Origin: Microbacterium foliorum
GTDB taxonomy: Bacteria; Actinomycetota; Actinomycetes; Actinomycetales; Microbacteriaceae
NCBI RefSeq assembly: GCF_003367705.1
Contig: NZ_CP031425.1
Span: 1,364,001-1,428,000 of the forward strand
Direction: 5' to 3'
DNA: 64,000 nucleotides
The notes under the pieces are model-generated. The model was not told the DNA's origin and ran no database searches. It saw only the letters and a program-made list of their open reading frames with translations. Of the stretch, positions 11,804 to 19,259 are shown piece by piece (the first letter of the stretch is position 1; each line of letters begins with the position of its first letter). The translations under genes were made by a program, and so were the position numbers.

Positions 11804-11810
11804 GTCATTG

Positions 11811-11816
11811 TAGGCT
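11811..11816 (+). promoter_or_regulatory. -10-like TAGGCT for leaderless aminotransferase transcript
   Basis: TAGGCT ends six bases before ATG 11823, and there is no Shine-Dalgarno sequence. This is the commonest geometry of the window. Confidence 0.55.
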
Positions 11817-11822
11817 TGCGCA

Positions 11823-13049
11823 ATGACACCAACGCGCCACTTCGACCAGTCGTCGAAGCTCAAGAACGTCCTGTACGAGATCCGTGGGAACACGCTCGTC
11901 GAGGCGGCGCGTCTCGAGGCCGAGGGACATCGGATCCTCAAGCTCAACACCGGCAATCCGGCGATCTTCGGCTTCGAAGCCCCTCACCAGATCGTGCACG
12001 ACATGCTGGCCGCTCTTCCGACCGCGCACGGCTACAGCGACAGCAAGGGCATCATCTCGGCACGTCGCGCCGTGGTGAGCCGGTACGAGGAGATCGAGGG
12101 CTTCCCCCGCTTCGGCCCCGAGGATGTCTTCCTCGGCAACGGCGTCTCGGAACTGATCACCATGACGATGCAGGCCCTGCTCGATGAGGGCGACGAGGTG
12201 CTGATCCCCGCGCCGGACTACCCTCTGTGGACAGCGATGACGAGCCTGGCCGATGGCACGCCGGTGCACTATCTGTGCGATGAGGATTCCGGGTGGCAGC
12301 CCGACCTCGAGGACATCCGATCGAAGATCACGCCGCGCACCAAGGCCCTCGTGATCATCAATCCGAACAACCCGACCGGAGTCGTCTACTCGCGAGAGAT
12401 CCTCGAGGGCATGGTGCAGATCGCCCGGGAGAACCAGCTGCTGCTGCTCTCCGACGAGATCTACGACCGCATCCTCTTCGACGATGCCGTGCACATCCCG
12501 ACTGCCACCCTGGCGCCTGATCTGCTCTGCCTCACCTTCAACGGGCTGTCCAAGACCTACCGTGTCGCCGGTTTCCGATCGGGATGGCTCGTCATCACGG
12601 GGCCGCAGTCGCATGCGAAGGGCTTCCTCGAGGGGATCAACCTGCTCGCTTCGACCCGGCTGTGCCCGAACGTCCCCGCCCAGTACGCGGTTCAGGCGGC
12701 GCTCGGCGGCGTCCAGTCGATCGACGCGCTGATCGCGCCGACCGGTCGGCTGCACGAGCAGCGCGACATCGCCTGGGAGGGACTCGAATCGATTCCCGGC
12801 GTCTCGTGCGTGAAGCCGGCCGGCGCCCTCTACGCGTTCCCGCGCCTGGACCCGAACGTGCACGAGATCAGGGACGATGCGAAGCTGGTCTACGACCTGC
12901 TCGTCTCGGAGCACATCCTGCTGGTGCAGGGCACGGGCTTCAACTGGCCCACACCGGACCACCTCCGACTGGTCACCCTCCCTGAGCCTCGCGTGCTGGC
13001 TGAGGCCGTCGAGCGCCTCGGGAACTTCCTCTCGAGCTATCGCCAGTAG
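11823..13049 (+). CDS. alaA: Pyridoxal-phosphate aminotransferase, AlaA type (alanine/glutamate)
   Basis: This 408-residue fold-type I aminotransferase has the NPNNPTGVVYS motif, the YDRILFDD region and the PLP-binding lysine K244 in GLSKTYRVAGFRSGW. The N-terminus (RHFDQSSKLKNVLYEIRG) is characteristic of the AlaA group, which makes alanine from pyruvate with glutamate as donor; aspartate aminotransferase activity cannot be excluded. It starts without a ribosome binding site behind a TAGGCT hexamer. Its last 77 bases overlap tail-to-tail with the TadZ-like gene on the other strand. Confidence 0.9.
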   Translation: MTPTRHFDQSSKLKNVLYEIRGNTLVEAARLEAEGHRILKLNTGNPAIFGFEAPHQIVHDMLAALPTAHGYSDSKGIISARRAVVSRYEEIEGFPRFGPEDVFLGNGVSELITMTMQALLDEGDEVLIPAPDYPLWTAMTSLADGTPVHYLCDEDSGWQPDLEDIRSKITPRTKALVIINPNNPTGVVYSREILEGMVQIARENQLLLLSDEIYDRILFDDAVHIPTATLAPDLLCLTFNGLSKTYRVAGFRSGWLVITGPQSHAKGFLEGINLLASTRLCPNVPAQYAVQAALGGVQSIDALIAPTGRLHEQRDIAWEGLESIPGVSCVKPAGALYAFPRLDPNVHEIRDDAKLVYDLLVSEHILLVQGTGFNWPTPDHLRLVTLPEPRVLAEAVERLGNFLSSYRQ

Positions 13050-14238
13050 GCGCCGCGGCCGGCGCCGCCATCGACGGCGCCGCAGGCGATGACAGACGCG
13101 ACGCGACCAGCCGGCGAACGCCGGAGACCAGCGCGGACCGAGGTGTGAGGTCGGCCATCGGACGGGCGTGGAGCAGTGCGGCGTCCGCGGCGCGCTGGTC
13201 GAAGGGCAGGAATTCGACCGCGGTGATCCCCGCCAACCTCTCGAGGGTCCGGCGCACCTGACCGCGGGCATCGAAGCCGAGGGGACCGGAACGCACCCGG
13301 TTCACGACGACGCTGACGGGAACGGGGTCGGTGAGGCGACGCAGCTCCGCATGCTCTCGGATGAACCGGCTGATGCCGAGCGGATCGGCCGAGGCGATGG
13401 CGACGATCGCGTCCGCCTCCTGCAGCGCGGCCATGGTGGCCGCGTGCCGGCGGGGGCCGGCGAGATCGAAGGTCGCCTCATCGTCGGCGTCGAAGGCGCT
13501 CGAGACATCGACCACGGTCTCTTCGCTCCATGTGCGGCATACCCGGAGTGTCGCACGCAGGCGGTCGGCCGCCAGCTCCGGCCATCGACTCGGACGGTTG
13601 ATGCCGCCGAGCACCTCGACATCGCCGGCACTCGTCTCGAGGACCGCGGAGAGCCGGGTGAGCTCCTCGGCATCGAGCGCCCCCAGCTCAGCGCGGCGGC
13701 AGGCCGCAGCGATGCCGGGAGCTTCGTCGCCGAGTCCGAGCAGAAGTGCCAGCGAGGGTGCGACGGTGTCCGCGTCGACGAGCGCCGTGCGACGGCCCAC
13801 CCTCGTCAGCTCGACAGCGAGCTGGATGGCCACCGTGGATCGCCCCGGAGCACCCGCGGGACCCCAGACGACGGTGACGCGATGCGGCGGCGAGGATTCG
13901 CGCTTCGTGGTCTCGGGGTGATCTGCCGCCAATGCGGTCGCCACCTCCCACCCTGTGGCATCGGCGGCGAGCGAGGCGGCGAGACCGTAGCGCGCCAGCA
14001 CCCTCGCATCGCCGTCGCCGAGCGGAACCAGCCGCACGCCCGCCCGATCGCAGGCTGTCACGATCTCGTGGGTCAGCGTCCCACGAGTCGCAGCGACGAC
14101 GGCGGCGTCGATGCCGGGAGGGAGGGGGAGCAGCTGTGCGGGAGACACCACCGCCACGACGCGGATGCCCTCGATCTCGAGCTCATCGGCGAGGCCGGCC
14201 GCACGGGACTCCGGCACGGCCAGCACGACGGACGTCAC
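12973..14238 (-). CDS. TadZ/CpaE-like P-loop protein with degenerate Walker A
   Basis: This 421-residue protein has a receiver-like N-terminal third, a P-loop ATPase of the MinD/ParA superfamily (about residues 115-360), and a proline/serine/alanine-rich tail. The nucleotide loop reads GPAGAPGRSTVA, so both the usual P-loop lysine and the extra deviant-Walker lysine are absent, with Arg at the former site. The ALVDADT motif is present. Such proteins polarly localise Flp/Tad pili, but no TadA, TadB, TadC or pilin gene is nearby. The GTG start overlaps the upstream SAF-gene stop (GTGA), so the two form an operon. Its 3' end overlaps the aminotransferase gene by 77 bases. The role is unknown. 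Confidence 0.8.
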   Translation of the reverse strand: MTSVVLAVPESRAAGLADELEIEGIRVVAVVSPAQLLPLPPGIDAAVVAATRGTLTHEIVTACDRAGVRLVPLGDGDARVLARYGLAASLAADATGWEVATALAADHPETTKRESSPPHRVTVVWGPAGAPGRSTVAIQLAVELTRVGRRTALVDADTVAPSLALLLGLGDEAPGIAAACRRAELGALDAEELTRLSAVLETSAGDVEVLGGINRPSRWPELAADRLRATLRVCRTWSEETVVDVSSAFDADDEATFDLAGPRRHAATMAALQEADAIVAIASADPLGISRFIREHAELRRLTDPVPVSVVVNRVRSGPLGFDARGQVRRTLERLAGITAVEFLPFDQRAADAALLHARPMADLTPRSALVSGVRRLVASRLSSPAAPSMAAPAAAPTGDSSRGSSRGARRPQPAREAQGG

Positions 14239-14861
14239 GGCGTCGCACCGATCGGGACGACGGCGAGGACCGATCCTCCCGTGATCGCCCCCAGCACCGC
14301 TGCGACATCGGCCCTCTCGATCACGACCTCGACCGTGCTTCCGCCCGAGGCCAGCACCGACTCGCTCTTGGACACCGAGGTGACGATCGCGTCGGCCACC
14401 AGGATCCGAGGCGGCTCCTGCGCCGTCCCGTCGTCACTCGGAGGCGCCGCCCAGAGCTCGACGTCGCTGCCGGCCCCGACATCCGCCGGGATGCCGGGGC
14501 CGCTTTCGACGACCACCGTCGTGGTTCGTCCTGCATCGACGTCTTCGACGGCCGAGTGAGCCAGAAGCTCTCCCTCTGTCACCGTCTTCGCGGCGATGCG
14601 CCCCGGCTGCAGATCCTGCGGAGCCACGTAGCGCGACGTCACGCCGCCCAGCCCCACCTCGACGATCTGGAAGTCGTCGGAGGTGAGCGCCTCGCCTCTG
14701 ACGATCGTGCGGCTCGCCTGGAGGATCGGCGCCGTCGCACCCGCCGAGGAGACGACGGCCCAGACGCCGCCTATCGACAGCAGGACCATGGCGATGCCGA
14801 TCAGGAAGCGCGCGTCGCCCCAGACGGCGCGGCGTGGACGAACGAATCTGTGCATCGCCAC
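14235..14861 (-). CDS. SAF-domain membrane protein, CpaB/RcpC-like
   Basis: This 208-residue protein has one membrane segment (about residues 18-40) and then an SAF domain outside (ASRTIVRGEALTSDDFQIVE and the following 60 residues), as in CpaB/RcpC pilus-assembly proteins. It is [15 protein letters not shown] coupled to the TadZ-like gene. The rest of a Tad locus is missing, so this pair is either an orphan remnant or a different membrane system. The start could be GTG 14861 or ATG 14855; neither has a clear ribosome binding site. Confidence 0.82.
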   Translation of the reverse strand: MAMHRFVRPRRAVWGDARFLIGIAMVLLSIGGVWAVVSSAGATAPILQASRTIVRGEALTSDDFQIVEVGLGGVTSRYVAPQDLQPGRIAAKTVTEGELLAHSAVEDVDAGRTTTVVVESGPGIPADVGAGSDVELWAAPPSDDGTAQEPPRILVADAIVTSVSKSESVLASGGSTVEVVIERADVAAVLGAITGGSVLAVVPIGATP

Positions 14862-14952
14862 ATGCTCACAGAAATCGCTGCGGAGGCTCGGGACTTATCC
14901 ACAGCGGAAAAGGGGTGCAGGTGAAACCTGCCGGTGGGGGCAGAATGGGGAC

Positions 14953-15231
14953 ATGCCCGATTCGTCCCCGTCCGCGAGGCGCTTCCTCGCGCCCGCACAG
15001 GTGGCCGAGCTGCTCAGCATCCAGGTAAACGAGGTCATCGAGCTCGTCTATCAAGGACGGCTCAGCGGATCCAAACTCGGCTCGCCGGCTCGTTGGCGCA
15101 TCGAGGAATCGAGTCTCGCCGACTATCTCGCGGAGCAGTCGGAAGAGGCACGGCGGATGGCGCTCTGGCGTCAGGCGAACGAGGCCAGCTTCCCCGAGGT
15201 GTGGGGAGCACCGTTCGGTCACGGGAGCTGA
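14953..15231 (+). CDS. Excisionase-type helix-turn-helix DNA-binding protein
   Basis: This 92-residue protein consists mainly of a MerR/excisionase-like helix-turn-helix (FLAPAQVAELLSIQVNEVIE, then RRLSGSKLG-like wing and ARWRIEESSLADYLAEQ). It is similar in build to BldC-type small regulators of actinobacteria, though I do not claim orthology. CAGAAT lies six bases before ATG 14953, the leaderless geometry. The last 13 bases overlap the end of the converging gene at 15219. It is divergent from the SAF/TadZ-like pair and may regulate it; that is inference. Confidence 0.85.
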   Translation: MPDSSPSARRFLAPAQVAELLSIQVNEVIELVYQGRLSGSKLGSPARWRIEESSLADYLAEQSEEARRMALWRQANEASFPEVWGAPFGHGS

Positions 15232-15827
15232 CCACCGAGGATCTGCACCGACGTCACTGCGTGGAACGGGATCATCTGGAACCCCCGCACGGCTGATGCG
15301 GTCCTGGCCGCTCCGGAGTCGTGCACCGCGAGATCCAGGTGATCGGCGCCCGCCCTGTCGATCGTCCCGTGCAGGTCCCTCCCGTCGGTGCTCAGGATGC
15401 TCACCGGCACGCGTCGTCGTGCGAGGTCGCGCAGGATGAACCCCAGCGACATGCGCTCGCGGAGGATCGGTGCCGCCTCCTCGCCGTCGAGGCTCGTGAG
15501 CAGCAGTCCGTGGTCCACGCTCAGTCCGCGCACCGCAGGGAGCGGGAGGATGCAGGTGGACCGACGCGGCGGCGACTCCGGGGCATCGAGGATCGCCGCC
15601 GCGACCCAGTCGGCGCCGAGGGTCTGCAGGCGCACGCGCAGACGGGCTCCGCCGGGGAGGTCCACGGTCGCCAGAGCGGATGCCGCGCACAGCACCCTGA
15701 GGCGGCTGCGCATATCGAGACGGGAGATACGCAGTCGCTCCGACTCGGCATCGAGCACGGCTCGCTCGCTCTCCCATTCGGCGGCGAGCTGGCCTTCGAG
15801 GTCTTCGAACAGTCGATCCCAGTGCAC
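15219..15827 (-). CDS. Conserved actinobacterial protein of unknown function, possible Sm-like C-terminus
   Basis: This 202-residue soluble protein has a charged helical N-terminus and then a beta-rich part. The C-terminal stretch (SILSTDGRDLHGTIDRAGAD, then HLDLAVHD and MIPFHAVTSVQI) has the strand pattern of Sm/LSm-like folds (modify-substrate loop plus final IPxxxI strand). That resemblance is by eye only. I chose GTG 15827 because TACGGT ends seven bases upstream; GTG 15836 is the alternative. There is no signal peptide or membrane segment. Confidence 0.72.
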   Translation of the reverse strand: MHWDRLFEDLEGQLAAEWESERAVLDAESERLRISRLDMRSRLRVLCAASALATVDLPGGARLRVRLQTLGADWVAAAILDAPESPPRRSTCILPLPAVRGLSVDHGLLLTSLDGEEAAPILRERMSLGFILRDLARRRVPVSILSTDGRDLHGTIDRAGADHLDLAVHDSGAARTASAVRGFQMIPFHAVTSVQILGGQLP

Positions 15828-15955
15828 GCGGACCACCGTAGGCGATCACCTCGGGCTCATGTACGAGTTATCCACATAGATGTCGGATTCGGCCGGAACG
15901 GCTCCTCCACGCATGCTCTACTTGGCGCAGTCTTCCCCGATGGAGAGTGCCGCAG

Positions 15956-16342
15956 ATGACGATGAACGAGTATTTCGCCCCGCAGCCCACGCCGCGTGCC
16001 GAGCTTCCGGATCCGCAGCCGCTGCTGCGCAGTCTCACGCAGGGCGTGCTCGAAGTCCTCGCCGGGGTCAGAGAAGTCGATCAGTTGGCCCGCTGGTTCA
16101 GCGAAGATGCGTACCGGAGTTTGGTGACGCGGGCCAACCTGTCGGCGAGGGCGCGCAGTGCGAGGGGGGTTTCGCCTGCGCGCCCGACTTTCGAGATCCT
16201 CTCCATCCGGGTCACCGAGCCGGTGGACGGCAAGGTCGAAGCCGTCGTCATCGTGGCGGGCCCCGGGCGGACCAGGGCGGTGGCCATCCGCCTGGAGGGT
16301 CTCGACCGACGGTGGCGCGCATCGTCGCTTGCCGTTCTCTGA
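15956..16342 (+). CDS. Rv3235-like protein of unknown function
   Basis: This small 128-residue protein has a PDPQPLLRSLTQGVLEVLAG helix, an RWFSEDAYRSLVTRA segment and a C-terminal beta region (ILSIRVTEPVDGKVEAVVIV, then AIRLEGLDRRWRASSLAVL) that matches the Rv3235 family of actinobacteria. Function is unknown. Members are typically encoded close to secA. ATG 15956 has GGAG ten bases upstream; GTG 15947 and ATG 15962 are alternatives. The histidine kinase gene starts 24 bases downstream. Confidence 0.75.
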   Translation: MTMNEYFAPQPTPRAELPDPQPLLRSLTQGVLEVLAGVREVDQLARWFSEDAYRSLVTRANLSARARSARGVSPARPTFEILSIRVTEPVDGKVEAVVIVAGPGRTRAVAIRLEGLDRRWRASSLAVL

Positions 16343-16366
16343 GTGCGCGCACCGTAGGCTTGAGGG

Positions 16367-17851
16367 GTGTCAACCCTCAGTGATCTCGCCAACGCCCAGG
16401 GCCGCCTGACCGACGTCGACGTCGAATGGCTGCATCGTCTCGCCGGCGACGGCCAGCTCCTCGCCGACCTCTCGTCCGCCGACATCGTGGTCTGGGTCCA
16501 GACCGAGGACGGATCGTTCATCGCCGTCGCGCACGCGCGACCCAGCGGAGCGGCGACGCTGTTCTACCGCGACATCGTGGGGGAGCGAGTGCGTCCGCAG
16601 TGGCGCACTCAGGTGCAGGGGGCATTCGAGTCCGCAGAGATCGTCGATTCCTCGTCGCCGGACTGGTTCGAGGAGACGCCGACGCGGGTGCGGGCCGTTC
16701 CGATCGTCAACGACCGACGGCGCGGACACGGGGAGGCCGGTGTCATCGGCGTCGTGACCCGGCATACGAACCTGGGCGAGGCGCGCACTCCGTCCCGGCA
16801 GCAGATCACGTTCGACGAGTGCGCGAACGACATCTTCCGGATGATCGCCGACGGCAGCTTCCCGGACCTGGCCGCACCGACCTCGCCCCGACGCGGAGCG
16901 CCTCGCGCGTCTGACGGTCTGATCCGCATCGACGTCGACGGCATCACCACATTCGCCAGTCCGAACGCGCTCTCGGCCTTCAATCGCATGGGCTTCGACG
17001 ATGAGCTCGAAGGGGAGTCGCTGGCCGAGGTCACCACGCGGCTCGTCCCGCCGTCGCGCCAGGTCGATGAATCGCTGCCGGTGGTGGTCACCGGCCGTGC
17101 TCCGTGGCGCACCGACATCGAGGCGCGGGGGGTCACCGTCTCGCTTCGGGCGATCCCGCTCAAGGACCACGGGACCCGCATCGGTGCGATCCTGCTCTGC
17201 CGGGATGTGTCGGAGCTGCGCCACCAGGAGCAGGAGCTCATCACCAAGGACGCCACGATCCGGGAGATCCATCACCGCGTCAAGAACAACCTGCAGACGG
17301 TGGCGTCGCTGCTGCGGATCCAGGCTCGTCGCACGCACTCGGACGAGGCGAGGGACGCTCTGACCCAGGCGATGCGGCGGGTCGATTCGATCGCCGTCGT
17401 GCACGACACCCTCGCACAGGGACTCACGCAGAAGGTGGACTTCGACGAGGTCTTCCATCGCGTGCTCAAGCTCGTGGCCGAGGTCGCCTCGGCGCCCAAC
17501 ACTCGCGCGCGCACGCACTCGACCGGTCGTTTCGGGGTTCTGCCGAGCGAGTACGCCACGCCACTGGCGCTCGCGCTGACCGAGGTCGTGACGAACGCCG
17601 TCGAGCACGGCCTGGCCGGTCAGGAGGGCATGGTCACGATCGATGCCGCGCGCACCGAGGAGAACCTGCGCGTGCTGGTGCGCGACACCGGAAGCGGTCT
17701 TCCCGAGGGCCGAATCGGCCAGGGGCTCGGCACGCAGATCATCCGGACTCTCATCCAGGGCGAGCTCGGCGGTTCCATCGAATGGCGGGGGAGCGAGGGC
17801 GGAGGGACGGAGGTCGTCATCGACATCCCGCTGCGCTGGTTGACGAAGTAG
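16367..17851 (+). CDS. pdtaS: Cytosolic sensor histidine kinase, PdtaS type
   Basis: This 494-residue soluble kinase has a GAF domain (about residues 10-155), a PAS domain (about 180-300), a HisKA_2 domain with phospho-accepting His in IREIHHRVKNNLQTVASLLR, and a C-terminal ATPase domain (ALTEVVTNAVEHG, then DTGSGLP and GLGTQIIRTLI). This matches PdtaS, which in mycobacteria phosphorylates the ANTAR RNA-binding antiterminator PdtaR. No pdtaR is visible here. GTG 16367 is preceded by TAGGCT ending six bases upstream, so the mRNA is probably leaderless. A strong terminator follows. Confidence 0.92.
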   Translation: MSTLSDLANAQGRLTDVDVEWLHRLAGDGQLLADLSSADIVVWVQTEDGSFIAVAHARPSGAATLFYRDIVGERVRPQWRTQVQGAFESAEIVDSSSPDWFEETPTRVRAVPIVNDRRRGHGEAGVIGVVTRHTNLGEARTPSRQQITFDECANDIFRMIADGSFPDLAAPTSPRRGAPRASDGLIRIDVDGITTFASPNALSAFNRMGFDDELEGESLAEVTTRLVPPSRQVDESLPVVVTGRAPWRTDIEARGVTVSLRAIPLKDHGTRIGAILLCRDVSELRHQEQELITKDATIREIHHRVKNNLQTVASLLRIQARRTHSDEARDALTQAMRRVDSIAVVHDTLAQGLTQKVDFDEVFHRVLKLVAEVASAPNTRARTHSTGRFGVLPSEYATPLALALTEVVTNAVEHGLAGQEGMVTIDAARTEENLRVLVRDTGSGLPEGRIGQGLGTQIIRTLIQGELGGSIEWRGSEGGGTEVVIDIPLRWLTK

Positions 17852-17864
17852 CCGACCGAGTACA

Positions 17865-17901
17865 CGAAAGCGGCCCGAGACATCGTCTCGGGCCGCTTTC
17901 G
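17865..17901. terminator. Bidirectional terminator between pdtaS and whiB1
   Basis: A perfect 16-bp stem (17865-17880 with 17886-17901) with a 5-base loop begins and ends with A- and T-rich flanks (CGAAAG and CTTTCG). It sits between two converging genes and can act on both strands. Confidence 0.9.
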
Positions 17902-17906
17902 GATGG

Positions 17907-18155
17907 TCAGGAGGCGCGGCGCGCGCGCGCTGCGCGACGCTTCAGGGCGCGACGCTCGTCTTCGGAGAGCCCGCCCCACACTCCCGAGTCCTGGCTGGAC
18001 TCGAGGGCGTACTGCAGGCAGATCTCGGTCACCGTGCAGGTGGCGCAGACGGTCTTGGCCTTCTCGATCTGATCGACAGCCGGGCCGGTGTTCCCTACAG
18101 GGAAGAACAGCTCGGGATCGACGGTCAAACAGGCGGCCTTGTCGCGCCAGTCCAT
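17907..18155 (-). CDS. whiB1: WhiB1-type iron-sulfur transcription factor
   Basis: This 82-residue protein has the four cluster-binding cysteines C9, C37, C40 and C46, the GVWGG turn and a basic C-terminal AT-hook-like tail (LKRRAARARR). WhiB proteins carry a 4Fe-4S cluster that senses nitric oxide or oxygen and binds sigma region 4. The start MDWRDKAACL and the gene location beside pdtaS, as in mycobacteria (Rv3219-Rv3220c), support WhiB1. GAGGAG lies six bases before the ATG. A palindrome lies upstream at 18185-18201. Confidence 0.94.
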   Translation of the reverse strand: MDWRDKAACLTVDPELFFPVGNTGPAVDQIEKAKTVCATCTVTEICLQYALESSQDSGVWGGLSEDERRALKRRAARARRAS

Positions 18156-18184
18156 GGGGGCTCCTCGGTGTGGATTTTCCTGAA

Positions 18185-18201
18185 TCGTCGCAACGCGACG
18201 A
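18185..18201 (-). promoter_or_regulatory. Perfect palindrome upstream of whiB1
   Basis: TCGTCGC-AAC-GCGACGA is a perfect 7-bp inverted repeat 30 bases upstream of the whiB1 start. It may be an operator or a small hairpin in the leader. The 234-base gap 18156-18389 also contains a second 7-bp inverted repeat (18340-18346 with 18354-18360) before the membrane protein gene, and otherwise no gene that I can support. Confidence 0.4.
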
Positions 18202-18389
18202 CTCTGATTTCGGGTGCAGTTCGGGTTCAGCTACCCTGTTGAGATACGGACGGATGCCCGCGAATTGTGATGCGGGCTCGGAGCCCGCCCCACGCCGCTG
18301 TGGGAGCACATGACGCTGTCTATTCTGTTACATGAAACCGGCGAAATCAAGGGTTTCGCCTGTTCTCATTCGATTCTCAGGAGATCATC

Positions 18390-18773
18390 GTGCGCTCACC
18401 CGGCCTCGCACTCGCCGCAGCCGCAGTCCTCGCGGCGGAGGGCGCAGCGCTCCTCGTCTTCGCGCTGATCGAGCTCCTCGGCCTCGGCGCGGGGGATGCG
18501 GCCTCGCTGCCGACCGCCCTCGCGCTCATCGTGCTGACGCTGATCGGCGCCGGCGCACTGATCGCCTTCGCGATCGGCACCCGGTCCGGTCACTCATGGG
18601 CGCGTTCCGGGGGGATCGTCTTCCAGGTGCTCGGCGTCGCCCTCGCACTCGCGTCTCTCACGATCCAGCCTGTGGTCTGGGGATTCACCGTCGGCGTCGG
18701 CATCCCTGCGGTGCTGGGGTTCGTCTTGCTGATCGCGACCACCCGCGCCGAGAACGAGCGCCCGGCCGAGTGA
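18390..18773 (+). CDS. Small four-helix membrane protein of unknown function
   Basis: This 127-residue protein has about four hydrophobic segments (residues 4-28, 38-62, 72-92, 96-116) and no recognisable motif. GTG 18390 has CAGGAG six bases upstream, so [11 protein letters not shown] looks conventional. Similar small membrane proteins are common in actinobacteria and are uncharacterised. It converges on the peroxiredoxin gene with only three bases between the stops. Confidence 0.75.
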   Translation: MRSPGLALAAAAVLAAEGAALLVFALIELLGLGAGDAASLPTALALIVLTLIGAGALIAFAIGTRSGHSWARSGGIVFQVLGVALALASLTIQPVVWGFTVGVGIPAVLGFVLLIATTRAENERPAE

Positions 18774-18776
18774 CGC

Positions 18777-19250
18777 TCAGGCGTCGATGCCGAGCAGCTT
18801 GCGCAGACGGGCGACGTGCCCGGTGGCCTTGACGTTGTACTGGGCGAGGGTGATGGTGCCCTCTTCGTCGAGGACGAAGGTGGACCGGATGACGCCCTCG
18901 ACGACCTTGCCGTAGTTCATCTTCTCGCCCCAGACGCCGTATGCCGTGTGCACCGCGTGGTCAGGGTCGCTGAGAAGGGTGAAGGTCAGACCGTCGCGTT
19001 CCCGGAACGTGGCGAGCGTGGCCGGTTCGTCGCGCGAGATGCCGATGACGCGATACCCGGCACCCTGCAGGGACGAGATGCTGTCGCGGAAGTCGCACGC
19101 CTGGGTGGTGCATCCCGGTGTCATCGCCGCGGGGTAGAAGTACAGCACGGCCTTCTCGCCGCGCAGGTCCGCGAGGCGGACGGTCTCGCCGTCCTGGTCG
19201 AGCAGGGCGAAGTCGGGAGCAGCGGTTCCGGGTTCGAGGCGCACAGTCAC
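18777..19250 (-). CDS. bcp: Thioredoxin-dependent peroxiredoxin, BCP/PrxQ type
   Basis: This 157-residue enzyme reduces hydrogen peroxide and organic peroxides using thioredoxin. The active-site motif PAAMTPGCTTQACDFRD holds peroxidatic C47 and resolving C52, the spacing typical of atypical 2-Cys PrxQ. The GTG start at 19250 is six bases after TAGGCT on the minus strand, so the mRNA is probably leaderless. It is next to rsgA-aroA on the same strand but has its own promoter-like element, within the 9-base gap and the end of rsgA. Confidence 0.94.
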   Translation of the reverse strand: MTVRLEPGTAAPDFALLDQDGETVRLADLRGEKAVLYFYPAAMTPGCTTQACDFRDSISSLQGAGYRVIGISRDEPATLATFRERDGLTFTLLSDPDHAVHTAYGVWGEKMNYGKVVEGVIRSTFVLDEEGTITLAQYNVKATGHVARLRKLLGIDA

Positions 19251-19259
19251 GTCTTCAGC

